Below are positions 15,550 to 23,284 of a DNA stretch of 24,113 nt, piece after piece. Made by a program: the position numbers and the translations under genes. Origin of the DNA: Candidatus Omnitrophota bacterium (GTDB taxonomy: Bacteria > Omnitrophota > Gorgyraeia > Pluralincolimonadales > Pluralincolimonadaceae); the NCBI GenBank assembly GCA_041653595.1, contig JBAZFB010000017.1:1-24113 (forward strand), given 5' to 3'. Under the pieces are notes generated by a model, which saw only the letters and a program-made list of their open reading frames with translations, did no database searches and was not told the origin of the DNA. Numbering within the stretch: the first letter of the stretch is position 1; every line of letters begins with the position of its first letter.

Positions 15550-16304
15550 CAATAAAGCAACTCCCATACTTTTACCCATTTAATGAAATGGACCCAAGCG
15601 AAGAGGGAGGAAAAGATAAATCCGTATATGCCTTCTTTATAACCTTTTTTCTTGACGTAAAATTTCCAAAAAAGCTTTGCCGTCTTTATGCGTATCTGGT
15701 ACCGGACGTTTTTTTCGTCCGCGAACCGCTTTAGATCGACTATTTCTTTCGCCTCAAGGCTCGTATAGCGGTTATGCCGTTCGATGAATTGGGAGAAATT
15801 GTCGAAGGGACGGTGCTCGATCTCAGCGTCAAGCACGCCGATCTTACCGTCAACGATAAGTTCATGGTGGACCTTACCCTGGTAGCGGGCAAATCCCTTC
15901 TTTAAGAAATGAAGGGAATAATGGTACCATCCGCCATAGCGCATGAAGTGCCCCATGAAGAAATTTTTGCGCAGGAATTTATAGGCGGCGAATTCCCCTT
16001 CCCGTTCTAAAATACCCGTAATGGCGGCGCGAAGCCCGTCGGTGACGGTCTCATCGGCATCGAGCTGCAGTATCCAGTCTCCCGAAGAATTATCGATGCC
16101 GATATTCCTTTCCTGGCCGAAATCCCCCTCAAAACGGTGTTGGACGACCTTTGCTTTATGCTTCTTGCAGATCTCTACGGTTTTATCCGCGCTGAAACCG
16201 TCTACTACCACGATCTCGTCCGCCCAGGCGACGCTTTTCAGGCACTTCTCTATTTTTTCTTCTTCGTTCTTGGCCAGTATCACTACCGATAACTTTTTGC
16301 GCAA
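15528..16304 (-). CDS. Family 2 glycosyltransferase (WaaE/LpsC-like)
   Basis: A 258-residue GT-A fold enzyme of the cytoplasmic membrane face. LSVVILAKNEEEKIEKCL opens the nucleotide-sugar domain, followed by VVVDGFSADKT (D35), FGQERNIGI, and the metal-binding DAD at 82-84 in LQLDADE. The acceptor side carries GGWYHYSLHFLKK and GKVHHELIV, seen in WaaE-type LPS core glucosyltransferases. Amphipathic aromatic helices near the C terminus (GIYGFIFSSLFAWVHFIKW) suggest membrane contact. The donor and acceptor are not fixed by sequence; placement after gmd suggests lipopolysaccharide or capsule. The start is TTG 16304, which gives the normal family N terminus. A run of seven G (16308-16314) acts as its ribosome site, twelve bases after the gmd stop. 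Confidence 0.9.
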   Translation of the reverse strand: MRKKLSVVILAKNEEEKIEKCLKSVAWADEIVVVDGFSADKTVEICKKHKAKVVQHRFEGDFGQERNIGIDNSSGDWILQLDADETVTDGLRAAITGILEREGEFAAYKFLRKNFFMGHFMRYGGWYHYSLHFLKKGFARYQGKVHHELIVDGKIGVLDAEIEHRPFDNFSQFIERHNRYTSLEAKEIVDLKRFADEKNVRYQIRIKTAKLFWKFYVKKKGYKEGIYGFIFSSLFAWVHFIKWVKVWELLYCHPAQRA

Positions 16305-16307
16305 GCG

Positions 16308-16314
16308 CCCCCCC
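16308..16314 (-). promoter_or_regulatory. G7 tract serving as Shine-Dalgarno before a TTG start
   Basis: Seven consecutive G on the minus strand end three bases before the TTG start of the glycosyltransferase, and no other ribosome site is visible. Slippage in the run would alter the spacing and could tune translation. Seven bases is short for classic phase variation. Confidence 0.35.
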
Positions 16315-16316
16315 TG

Positions 16317-17303
16317 TTATCTTCTATCGCATCCGGATTTAATAAGGTTTAAATCCGAATCGACCATCATCTTTACCAATTCCTTGAACTTAACTTTCGG
16401 CTCCCATCCTAATTTCTTCTTCGCCTTGGAATAATCGCCCTTTAAAATATTGACCTCGGCCGGCCTGTAGAATTTTTTATCAATCTTTACGTACTTTTTC
16501 CAATCGAGCCCGGCATGGCTAAAAGCCAGCTTGGCGAATTCTTTTATCGAGTGCGTTTCCCCCGTAGCGATGACATAATCATCGGGCTTATCCTGCTGCA
16601 ACATAAGCCACATAGCCTTAATATAATCCCCGGAAAATCCCCAGTCCCTTTTCGCGTCTAAATTGCCCAACTTGAGTTCATTAGCCAGCCCAAACTTGAT
16701 CTTAGCCACTGCATTGGTTATCTTGCGCGTGACAAATTCAAACCCTCTCCTGGGAGACTCGTGGTTAAAAAGTATGCCGTTACAGGCAAACAGATCATAC
16801 GCTTCGCGGTAATTACGCGTTAAATCAAAACCGGCGACCTTGGATATTCCGTAGGGAGACCTGGGATGGAACGGTGTATTCTCATTTTGGGGGGTTTCCT
16901 CGGCCTTGCCGAACATCTCGCTGGAAGCGGCAAAATAGAACTTACAGCGCGGGGCCAATTCCTTGATTGCGGCGAGGATATAATGCGTGCCGTTGATATT
17001 CGTGTTAATGGTCGAGAACTCATCTTCGAAAGAATAGCTGACAAAGCTTTGGGCCGCCAGATGGTAGCACTCGTCGGGTTTCATTTTGTGAACGACTTTA
17101 AATAAACTCGCAAAACTTTCAAGAGACCCGGGATGCAGGGTGATCTTCTTCAGGATATGCCTTATCCGCCAAAGCTGGTGTTCGGGGTCCTCTAAAGCCA
17201 CCCTCCTGACGATGCCATGGACCTGGTAGCCTTTCTTAAGCAAGAATTCCGTCAGATATGAGCCGTCCTGTCCGTCTATCCCGGTAATAAGCGCTTTCTT
17301 CAT
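16317..17303 (-). CDS. gmd: GDP-mannose 4,6-dehydratase
   Basis: A 328-residue extended SDR enzyme that converts GDP-mannose to GDP-4-keto-6-deoxymannose, the precursor of GDP-fucose, rhamnose and perosamine. TGIDGQDG at 7-14 is the family's NAD(P)-binding loop. Catalytic residues are the SSE triplet (127-129), Y151 and K155 in YGISK. The signature NHESPRRG and the dimer-contact KLGNLDAKRDWGFSGDYIKAM are both present, and length is normal. ATG 17303 has AAGGAG about eleven bases upstream. It is the first gene after the promoter at 17333-17370, with a leader near 23 bases. No GDP-fucose synthase or reductase follows, so the final deoxysugar is not determined here; the GT2 enzyme encoded next is a plausible user. 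Confidence 0.97.
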   Translation of the reverse strand: MKKALITGIDGQDGSYLTEFLLKKGYQVHGIVRRVALEDPEHQLWRIRHILKKITLHPGSLESFASLFKVVHKMKPDECYHLAAQSFVSYSFEDEFSTINTNINGTHYILAAIKELAPRCKFYFAASSEMFGKAEETPQNENTPFHPRSPYGISKVAGFDLTRNYREAYDLFACNGILFNHESPRRGFEFVTRKITNAVAKIKFGLANELKLGNLDAKRDWGFSGDYIKAMWLMLQQDKPDDYVIATGETHSIKEFAKLAFSHAGLDWKKYVKIDKKFYRPAEVNILKGDYSKAKKKLGWEPKVKFKELVKMMVDSDLNLIKSGCDRR

Positions 17304-17332
17304 GTTGTCATTATCTCCTTCACGGTGGAAAT

Positions 17333-17370
17333 ATTATAAGGGTAATGTCTTATTATATCAAGGATTTTTG
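17333..17370 (-). promoter_or_regulatory. gmd promoter with CAAAAATCC element, overlapping the upstream stop codon
   Basis: CAAAAATCC (17370-17362) abuts -35 TTGATA (17361-17356); a 17-base spacer leads to TATAAT (17338-17333). The predicted start is near 17326. The TGA stop of the hydrolase gene (17360-17358) lies inside the -35 hexamer, so the element encodes that protein's last residues (PKNP). Confidence 0.8.
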
Positions 17371-18185
17371 GGGATTGGGGATAACGGCATATCAAGTAAT
17401 TTTCGCCACTTATTCTCCCACCCTGAATGATGCGTAGTGCCCTTGACTACCGTAATGCTCTCATGTTCATCATCTCCGGTCTTACCGGCAAACGATTTCG
17501 CAACAGATGCCGGGATGGTCCTGTCGCCGGAGGCGATAAAATGACGCTGTGGAATGGCCCTGATCTTGGCCGCGTAATCTATAGGATTAAGGGACCCGTT
17601 AAGCGGACTCACTTTATTCCAATTACTGACAGCGCTCCAATCCAAATTTCCGGCGATAGTGCGTATGCTTATGACATCATCGCGGCGCGCGGCGACAAGA
17701 ACGGCCGCTGCCCCTCCCCCCGAATAACCTATAAGCGACACCGACCGCGCTCCGGCCATATCGCGCAAACGGCTGACCGCGAGGTCCATATCTTTTATCA
17801 CTTCGGGTGAAAAGCGTTTCGCCGTCCAGTATTTCGCGTCACACTGCGAAGCGCCCAGGGAAGCATATTGGCCGGGGCGCGCGAGATATGCGACATTCGG
17901 GGACGGGTCCAATGAAGCCAGCCGCATGACAAGGGGATCCGTCGGGGTGGGGTCGGAAGATGGGCGAGAACGGGACTCCCACGCCAGGCCGTCTCCCTCG
18001 ATGTAGATCACGAGCGGCTCCCCTCTCCTGTTTATTGTAATGTACGAAAGCAGCGTGAAATTGCGCCCGCGTATAAGGTTTTTCACGAACCCGTTATTTT
18101 TTTCCAGGAAGAAAGATTGTGTCGCGCAGCCTGCTATGCAAAATACCAAAAACAAGGCCGCAATAGGCCTTTTTATGCGAAACAT
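17358..18185 (-). CDS. Alpha/beta-hydrolase lipoprotein
   Basis: A 275-residue envelope hydrolase. The signal peptide ends in the lipobox CIAGC, so Cys20 is probably lipidated. The alpha/beta-hydrolase core shows IYIEGDG near 60-66, the nucleophile elbow GYSGGG (S155), an acid in SGDRTIP (D221) and a histidine in TTHHSGW (H252 or H253), giving a complete candidate triad. YLARPGQY near 100 and the CDAKYW segment are conserved-looking landmarks I cannot tie to a named family. It may be an esterase, lipase or peptidase; the substrate is unknown. ATG 18185 has AAGGAG five bases upstream. It follows the autotransporter by 24 bases, probably as its operon partner. Its last residues, PIPKNP, come from the promoter of the next gene. 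Confidence 0.85.
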   Translation of the reverse strand: MFRIKRPIAALFLVFCIAGCATQSFFLEKNNGFVKNLIRGRNFTLLSYITINRRGEPLVIYIEGDGLAWESRSRPSSDPTPTDPLVMRLASLDPSPNVAYLARPGQYASLGASQCDAKYWTAKRFSPEVIKDMDLAVSRLRDMAGARSVSLIGYSGGGAAAVLVAARRDDVISIRTIAGNLDWSAVSNWNKVSPLNGSLNPIDYAAKIRAIPQRHFIASGDRTIPASVAKSFAGKTGDDEHESITVVKGTTHHSGWENKWRKLLDMPLSPIPKNP

Positions 18186-18209
18186 GGGACTCCTTGCGTG
18201 CGAATGATC

Positions 18210-21065
18210 CTAGAACTTATACCTTATATCAGCCCAGCCTGTATGGGAAGTAAAGTCCTGCTTGTATTCGAAGTCGTAGTTGGCATCAAGGCTCCAGTTG
18301 CCTTTGGTGACCAGGGCAAGCCTTCCGCCGACGTTTAAGGCGTCGCGGGCAGGATTGAATCCCTGCGTAGCGAATGAGCCTCCTCCTCCGGCGAATGTCG
18401 AGGTAGTAGCCTGATTGTCATTTATGAAATCGTGGAGCCACCGGACATGGACCTCGGGTATTAACGTGCCGTAGCTGACCTCAAAGGGGCGGTCGAGTTT
18501 CATGCCCAGCCCGGACTCTAGCATATTATAACCCTGGCTTGCCACACTTAGGTCGAGCGCGCCTGCTCCTGTCTCGTTGTAGCTCTGGAGGTTTAAGCGC
18601 AGGTACTGGAGCGAGGCGATCGGGGTTATGTTGATCTTCTTGGCTTTAAAGGTATAACCGCCGTCGAATAAGACTGAGTACTGCTGGCCGCGATAGCTGG
18701 AGTTGGCTATTCTTCTTATGGCGCCTACGTCGATATTCCTCTTTCCTTTATATGTATTATAGGCGAACGAAAAGGCGCCGTTTATGTAGTATGGCTTTTC
18801 AGGGTCTATATATCCGCCGTAGAAGGTCGATTGATAACTATTGATGTAGGTTCTTCCGCTGTTGTCCTTGGAGTTTACGTTAGATGCCGCGTAGCCGCCG
18901 CTGGCGCCGAATCGGACCTTATCGTTAAATGCGGGGATATCGCCTCCGAGGGCTGTGCCCCAGATGGTGGCGGAATAGCCGTTACTTGTTCCGCGAGGGT
19001 CCTGGTGGGCGGCTTGGCCGAATCCCCTGCCCCATGCCTCGAAGCCGCTTTCTCCCTTGCTTCCGGTTGAAACGCCGCTCTCCCCCGTTTCTTCATTATG
19101 CGCCCGGGCGAAGAGCCCCCCTAACCTGTCGGTACTGGTCCCCATGAATTGGTTGATGGCGGTGTTGCTTACATTGGTCACTCCGCTGTCGACGACCGGG
19201 GTGAACGTCGCGAGGGCCAGGCCGGCCGAGGTAGAGTCCAAGGCATCAAGCGTATCCAAAACAGTGAGCATATCGCCCGCGGGATTTGAAATATTATCAA
19301 GGACCGCGCCTGCGGCGGATGAATTACCGTTGGTGGTGGTGCCCGCAAAACCGTTGCCTGCTCCGGAACGGATTATGGTCAGGATGAGGTCGCCGTCTGA
19401 GCTTGCGCCTGAGAATGAATATTTCGAATTGTTGGACGTGATAGTAGTCGGGACATTGACGTTTGTGCCGCCCGGGCCATCGACCACCTTAAGGGTCGTA
19501 TTATTCGGCATATAACCGCCGACTGTGACGTTGACAGCGCTTCCGGAAGCCACAACGGCATTACCTGCAGACGTAACATTACCGAAATTTGAGGAAGAGT
19601 TTGCGGTAAGTTTCAAGGTAGTCCCCGTCCCCTGGCTGTAAATACCGCCGTCGCTAAGCGCCACGTTTCCGGTGCCGACATCAAGCGCCGCCGTAGTATT
19701 GGCCTTCAATATAAGATTACCGGATATCGTCCCGTTATTCGTTATTGCCGTAGTCCCGCCGTCGAGCTGGATGGCAGCCGTAGTGCCGGTTATCGTACCG
19801 CCGGCATTATTGATAATAATAGTATTGCCGTTATCGACCCGGACACCTGTTTCCGGGCCGGAGATCGTTCCCGAATTGGTAAGTTTATTTATGCCGCTTG
19901 TCACGGGCGTGCCGAGCGCGGTATCGCCCTTAAAAAGAATACCGATGCTTGCGGTATCGGCGAGCCCGAACTTCTTCGAAGTCACGGCGTCGCCGTTTGT
20001 CGTGACGGTGCGGCCTGTCCCGACCGTGACGTCGTAGTTAAGCGACCAGACCAGTATCCCCTGTCCGCCCGATACGCCGCCGGCGCCGGTAACGTTTATA
20101 ACATTAGGGGTGGCGCTGGTACGGCTGACATTCTTCTGGAAACGGGAGCCGGCCCAGAGGGTATCGCACGGCCCGGTGACATCGAAACTCGCGAAACCGT
20201 TGCCGTATTGCGCGTCCGCGTCCGAGCTAAAACTGCCGTTCTTGTTTTTAGTGTATATGTACGAGACGGTCGAATAGATGCCGTGGATATTCGCGGAGGT
20301 CCCGCCCAAGACGATGAATTCGCTCATTCCCTGGATGTCGGCAAGATTTGTCTTGTCGCCGTTCCCCCAGAAATAGGTATAACCCAATTGCCCGAAAGGA
20401 AAACGTTTAGCCGGGTCGGCGCCATATGACGCATTCCTGAATTGATCATAATAGTCCTGGAAATCCAACCAGACTTGAGGGTCCGTCATAGACGGAGGCT
20501 GAACGAAACCAAGTAAGTCGCCGTATTCGCCTTTTACCGTGGCGTAATTCGTTATGTCGGGGTTTTTTGTCGGCCGCATTATGGTATTATTATTCGGGGC
20601 TACCGCGAACTCCACTATGGCGTTGTGCGTCCCGGAATTATCCATGCCTAGCCCTCGCTCGGTGACCTTTATAAGATCGGAATTAGTGACTCCGCCTCCT
20701 TTATTATCATAGAATTTCGTGAAATCGTTACCGGTAGTCACCCATGCGGCATCGGTTGTAGGATTACCGTGGATCGTATAACCCGACTGGTCGACATAGT
20801 TGCCGCTGTAAAACGAAGCATATGTCGCCGTCCTGGTGATAAGGTTCCCGCTCGCGTCGTATTGGAGCCCGAACGTGCCGCCGGTGTTGGGTATTATAAC
20901 GATGGAAGCGTCGGCGGCAAGATGACCGGCGGGAGTAGTGGCATTGCTTATTGCCTGGAGTATGCCATCGCTATAACTATAAGTAGGACTGTCCGCAGAG
21001 GAAAAGGGCTGCGCGGCAAAAGATAGGAATAATACGGCTGCGAAAAGAAGTGGTTTGCGCGTCAT
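18210..21065 (-). CDS. Autotransporter with C-terminal outer-membrane beta-barrel
   Basis: A 951-residue type Va secreted protein. The signal peptide (MTRKPLLFAAVLFLSFAAQPFSSA) is followed by a Thr/Asn/Gly-rich passenger of about 640 residues. Beta-helix-like repeats appear near 390-450 (KLTNSGTISG, IIINNAGGTITG, AITNNGTISGNL). The barrel domain begins near 675 (SGFEAWGRGFG) and runs to the end in alternating amphipathic strands, finishing WADIRYKF with the expected terminal Phe. The first 300 residues have DFQDYYDQF and YFWGNGDKTNLADIQGMSEF, which may be an adhesin or enzyme-like region I do not recognise. No protease triad is obvious. ATG 21065 has only a weak ribosome site and overlaps the stop of an upstream 27-codon frame (TAATG), so its translation is probably coupled. 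Confidence 0.92.
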   Translation of the reverse strand: MTRKPLLFAAVLFLSFAAQPFSSADSPTYSYSDGILQAISNATTPAGHLAADASIVIIPNTGGTFGLQYDASGNLITRTATYASFYSGNYVDQSGYTIHGNPTTDAAWVTTGNDFTKFYDNKGGGVTNSDLIKVTERGLGMDNSGTHNAIVEFAVAPNNNTIMRPTKNPDITNYATVKGEYGDLLGFVQPPSMTDPQVWLDFQDYYDQFRNASYGADPAKRFPFGQLGYTYFWGNGDKTNLADIQGMSEFIVLGGTSANIHGIYSTVSYIYTKNKNGSFSSDADAQYGNGFASFDVTGPCDTLWAGSRFQKNVSRTSATPNVINVTGAGGVSGGQGILVWSLNYDVTVGTGRTVTTNGDAVTSKKFGLADTASIGILFKGDTALGTPVTSGINKLTNSGTISGPETGVRVDNGNTIIINNAGGTITGTTAAIQLDGGTTAITNNGTISGNLILKANTTAALDVGTGNVALSDGGIYSQGTGTTLKLTANSSSNFGNVTSAGNAVVASGSAVNVTVGGYMPNNTTLKVVDGPGGTNVNVPTTITSNNSKYSFSGASSDGDLILTIIRSGAGNGFAGTTTNGNSSAAGAVLDNISNPAGDMLTVLDTLDALDSTSAGLALATFTPVVDSGVTNVSNTAINQFMGTSTDRLGGLFARAHNEETGESGVSTGSKGESGFEAWGRGFGQAAHQDPRGTSNGYSATIWGTALGGDIPAFNDKVRFGASGGYAASNVNSKDNSGRTYINSYQSTFYGGYIDPEKPYYINGAFSFAYNTYKGKRNIDVGAIRRIANSSYRGQQYSVLFDGGYTFKAKKINITPIASLQYLRLNLQSYNETGAGALDLSVASQGYNMLESGLGMKLDRPFEVSYGTLIPEVHVRWLHDFINDNQATTSTFAGGGGSFATQGFNPARDALNVGGRLALVTKGNWSLDANYDFEYKQDFTSHTGWADIRYKF

Positions 21066-21148
21066 TAGTTCTCGTTTTCGGGAAAAACCGCGGAAGGGAT
21101 CGAGATGCAGAAGGAAAAAAAAGTTAGAACGGGAAGGAATTTTCTCAT
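21065..21148 (-). CDS. 27-residue signal-peptide-like ORF coupled to the autotransporter
   Basis: The frame from ATG 21148 encodes a basic start (MRK), a hydrophobic stretch (FLPVLTFFSFCISIPSA) and a short acidic end (VFPENEN). It stops at TAA 21067-21065, which shares its last base with the autotransporter ATG. It follows the promoter TATAAT by only about ten bases, so its AUG would be near the 5' end of the message. It may be a leader peptide that controls autotransporter translation, a small membrane peptide, or a remnant of an older signal peptide. Codon content alone cannot prove that it is translated. Confidence 0.45.
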   Translation of the reverse strand: MRKFLPVLTFFSFCISIPSAVFPENEN

Positions 21149-21158
21149 CTTGCCGTTG

Positions 21159-21196
21159 ATTATAGCGGAGATTATTTGCTAAATCAAGGATTTTTG
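21159..21196 (-). promoter_or_regulatory. Autotransporter promoter with CAAAAATCC element, overlapping the upstream stop codon
   Basis: CAAAAATCC (21196-21188) abuts -35 TTGATT (21187-21182); a 17-base spacer leads to TATAAT (21164-21159). The predicted start is near 21152, a few bases before the 27-codon frame. The TGA stop of the DUF3108-like gene (21186-21184) is inside the -35 hexamer, exactly as at the gmd promoter. Confidence 0.8.
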
Positions 21197-21867
21197 GGAA
21201 TTAGAGTGTGGCTTTGCATCGACATACTGCATCCGACTGTCCCCTTGATCAGGACTGGCAGGCGGTCCTTGTCTTTGCTGATCCATATCTCGAACTTGCC
21301 GGGCTTGCTGGTGAAGTGATAGGCCGTTATCTTATTATCATTTACCATCACGTCTTCGATACCGACCAGCGTAACGGTAAACACTTCTCGAAGGCGCACG
21401 ACCATGCTCCACCCTGCGTTAAGGTCATCGACCCGGCGCAGGTAGAAAGGCAGCAACACGGCATTATGGTAGGGACTGTCGGATTTATATCTGTATTCGT
21501 CGGTGAGTTTATCGTTCATAAATTTCTTGATAACGAGGGAATTTTTTTGAGGGTCATATTCCTCGACGAGGAACTCTTTCGATAACGGCCAGCTGATATG
21601 CCGCTCAACTATCAACGGCAGGCCTGTTTTGGGATCGGCATAGATTTTTTCAAGGTCGCTGAACCCGGTGAGTTCGGTGCGAAAGGTCACAAGCCAATAC
21701 TCCCTGCCCTGATAATCAACCAGCCCTATATCCTCGTATTCGGCTCTCCCTGCGGGGTTGACATTGTAGACTATTTTCTCGCCTTGGGATACCGCGGCAA
21801 AAGCCGCATTGCATAAAATGAGTAACGACGCCGCCAAAAAAATATTAAGTATTCCCTTACCTCCCAT
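21184..21867 (-). CDS. Secreted DUF3108-like protein
   Basis: A 227-residue exported protein with a signal peptide (hydrophobic IFLAASLLILCNAAFAA, cleavage likely after AFA). The body alternates short beta strands: GEKIVYNVNPAGRAEYEDIG, REYWLVTFRTELTG, a D-P-K-TGLP turn, YHNAVLLPFYLRRV, and KPGKFEIWISKDKDRLPVLIKG. This fits DUF3108-type periplasmic proteins, a lipocalin- or LolA-like beta fold of unproven role. ATG 21867 has GGGAGG nine bases upstream and lies 14 bases after the ACP-like gene, so it belongs to the MFS-patatin-ACP operon. The C terminus LIPKNP is encoded by the promoter of the next transcription unit. Confidence 0.75.
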   Translation of the reverse strand: MGGKGILNIFLAASLLILCNAAFAAVSQGEKIVYNVNPAGRAEYEDIGLVDYQGREYWLVTFRTELTGFSDLEKIYADPKTGLPLIVERHISWPLSKEFLVEEYDPQKNSLVIKKFMNDKLTDEYRYKSDSPYHNAVLLPFYLRRVDDLNAGWSMVVRLREVFTVTLVGIEDVMVNDNKITAYHFTSKPGKFEIWISKDKDRLPVLIKGTVGCSMSMQSHTLIPKNP

Positions 21868-21881
21868 AGCTGCAGACCTCC

Positions 21882-22121
21882 CTAACCGACATAACGCCTC
21901 ACCTTAACGAGTTCGACCAATTCACCCACAGTCTCTACTATTCCGACTTCTTCATCGGATATTTTGATATCATACCTCTCTTCCAGGTCAATTGCCAGTC
22001 TTACTAGGTCCACGAAATCCATATAGAGATCCCCTATCAGCCGGGATTCAGGCGCGATCCTTTCGAGCGGCATCTTTATCTGCTCGCTTATCAGCTCCCT
22101 TATCTCATCTATTATGCTCAT
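21882..22121 (-). CDS. Acyl carrier protein-like protein lacking the attachment serine
   Basis: A 79-residue ACP fold: helix 1 (IIDEIRELISEQIKM), loop (ESRLIGDLYMD), helix 2 (VDLVRLAIDLEERYDI), then ISDEEVGIVETVGELVELV. In ordinary ACPs the loop ends with D-S-L, and the serine carries 4'-phosphopantetheine. Here the equivalent is D35-F36-V37: the codon at 22016-22014 is TTC, one transition from TCC. If the sequence is right the protein cannot be charged in the usual way and would be a scaffold or regulator. The start is ATG 22121, which overlaps the patatin stop as ATGA. The frame continues to a TTG at 22151, but those ten residues are not ACP-like. It lies between the patatin and DUF3108 genes. 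Confidence 0.85.
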   Translation of the reverse strand: MSIIDEIRELISEQIKMPLERIAPESRLIGDLYMDFVDLVRLAIDLEERYDIKISDEEVGIVETVGELVELVKVRRYVG

Positions 22122-23284
22122 TGCGCCATTCCCGGAGGAACTTTCTTCCAATCGTAACCCCGCGCCGCCTCCTTAAACCCAATGTCAAACAGCTCACGCA
22201 TCTCGGCGGGATCGAAAAACTCCTTCGCTTTAGACACATGGGTTACCGGTATATACGCCAGATTGAAATCACCCTTGCCTAGTTTCGTGAAAGTATACAA
22301 CTGATAGATGTCCCCGATACTCTGGGCGTTTACCATCGTATCTACGGTGCGCTCAGCAATGGCAGATAACCTGTCCGGGACTTCCTTCCAGATGGAATCC
22401 ACATAGCCGTTCCTGATCACGTATATCTTGTACCGCATATTGCGGATATCCGTCCCTTTTTCCTTAGCGGCGTCTTCCATGCCCTGTACGACATCGTAAA
22501 GGAAAAATACCTGTTTCACCACCCCGCCGTCGACATGCATCTCATCATACGTCTTATCGCCGGCCTGCACCCTTAGACGCACGGGTGGAAAAGCTATCGG
22601 GATGGATGCCGACGCCAGTATTATCTCACGGAACAACGTCAAAGCCTTATCATCGCCTATGGAGGCGATCTTCCCCATGTCCCATATAGCGAGCCGCTGG
22701 GCATCCAGGTTAGTGGTCCCCACGTAAAGCCTGCGGCCCTTGTTATATTCGGCGGCTATCTCCTTCAATAATTGCCCGTCGAAATATTTATCAATATGGC
22801 GTTTCAGCGGCCTGGGGCTGGCAAAGGAATTCACGAACGGGATGCTTATCTTCATAATATCTTTCGTCGAATACTTCGTGCAGAATTCCTCCAACCTGCC
22901 GTCATATTTGCTTCCGAGGAAAGCGAAAGGCGCTATTATCGCCCCGGTACTTATGCCCGTAACGACCTTAAAAACCGGCCTTGTCCCGAACTGTGTCCAC
23001 CCGCTGAGTAAACCCGCGCCATATGCGCCATTAGCGGCTCCTCCGGAAATCGCAAGCATCGAATATGTCCCGCCTGTTCCGCGGGGATCGATCAAACTGA
23101 CAATATCTTTTTTGAAGTATTCGCTTGGGATACCGCTATACACCCTGATATCCCGCATCCCAAAGACCCGTACATTGCTCATCATGTTTTCCGGAACGGC
23201 GTGCCGTACACTCGCGCAGCCGGATGTAAGGAAGATAGCGGCCGTTATTACGCAAAACTTTTTTACCCTTTGAAGGTTTCTCAT
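22118..23284 (-). CDS. Patatin-like phospholipase lipoprotein
   Basis: A 388-residue acyl hydrolase of the patatin family. A signal peptide ending in the lipobox LTSGC gives a lipidated Cys23, so the enzyme is anchored in the envelope. The oxyanion loop SGGAANGAYGAG (80-91), nucleophile elbow GISTG (S112) and VDGG (D252) form an intact Ser-Asp dyad. SASIPIAFPP (225-234) is the usual segment before the catalytic Asp. It should cleave ester-linked acyl groups from lipids; the substrate is unknown. ATG 23284 follows the exporter stop without a gap (TAGATG) and has a poor Shine-Dalgarno, so it is probably coupled. It overlaps the ACP-like gene by four bases, which suggests that exporter, hydrolase and ACP-like protein work together. 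Confidence 0.93.
   Translation of the reverse strand: MRNLQRVKKFCVITAAIFLTSGCASVRHAVPENMMSNVRVFGMRDIRVYSGIPSEYFKKDIVSLIDPRGTGGTYSMLAISGGAANGAYGAGLLSGWTQFGTRPVFKVVTGISTGAIIAPFAFLGSKYDGRLEEFCTKYSTKDIMKISIPFVNSFASPRPLKRHIDKYFDGQLLKEIAAEYNKGRRLYVGTTNLDAQRLAIWDMGKIASIGDDKALTLFREIILASASIPIAFPPVRLRVQAGDKTYDEMHVDGGVVKQVFFLYDVVQGMEDAAKEKGTDIRNMRYKIYVIRNGYVDSIWKEVPDRLSAIAERTVDTMVNAQSIGDIYQLYTFTKLGKGDFNLAYIPVTHVSKAKEFFDPAEMRELFDIGFKEAARGYDWKKVPPGMAQ

Noticed and set aside
18210..21065. Tandem DNA repeats in the autotransporter passenger
   Set aside because: Similar short peptide motifs recur (TNNGTISG-like), but the DNA is not repeated exactly and there are no unit boundaries; this is normal beta-helix composition.
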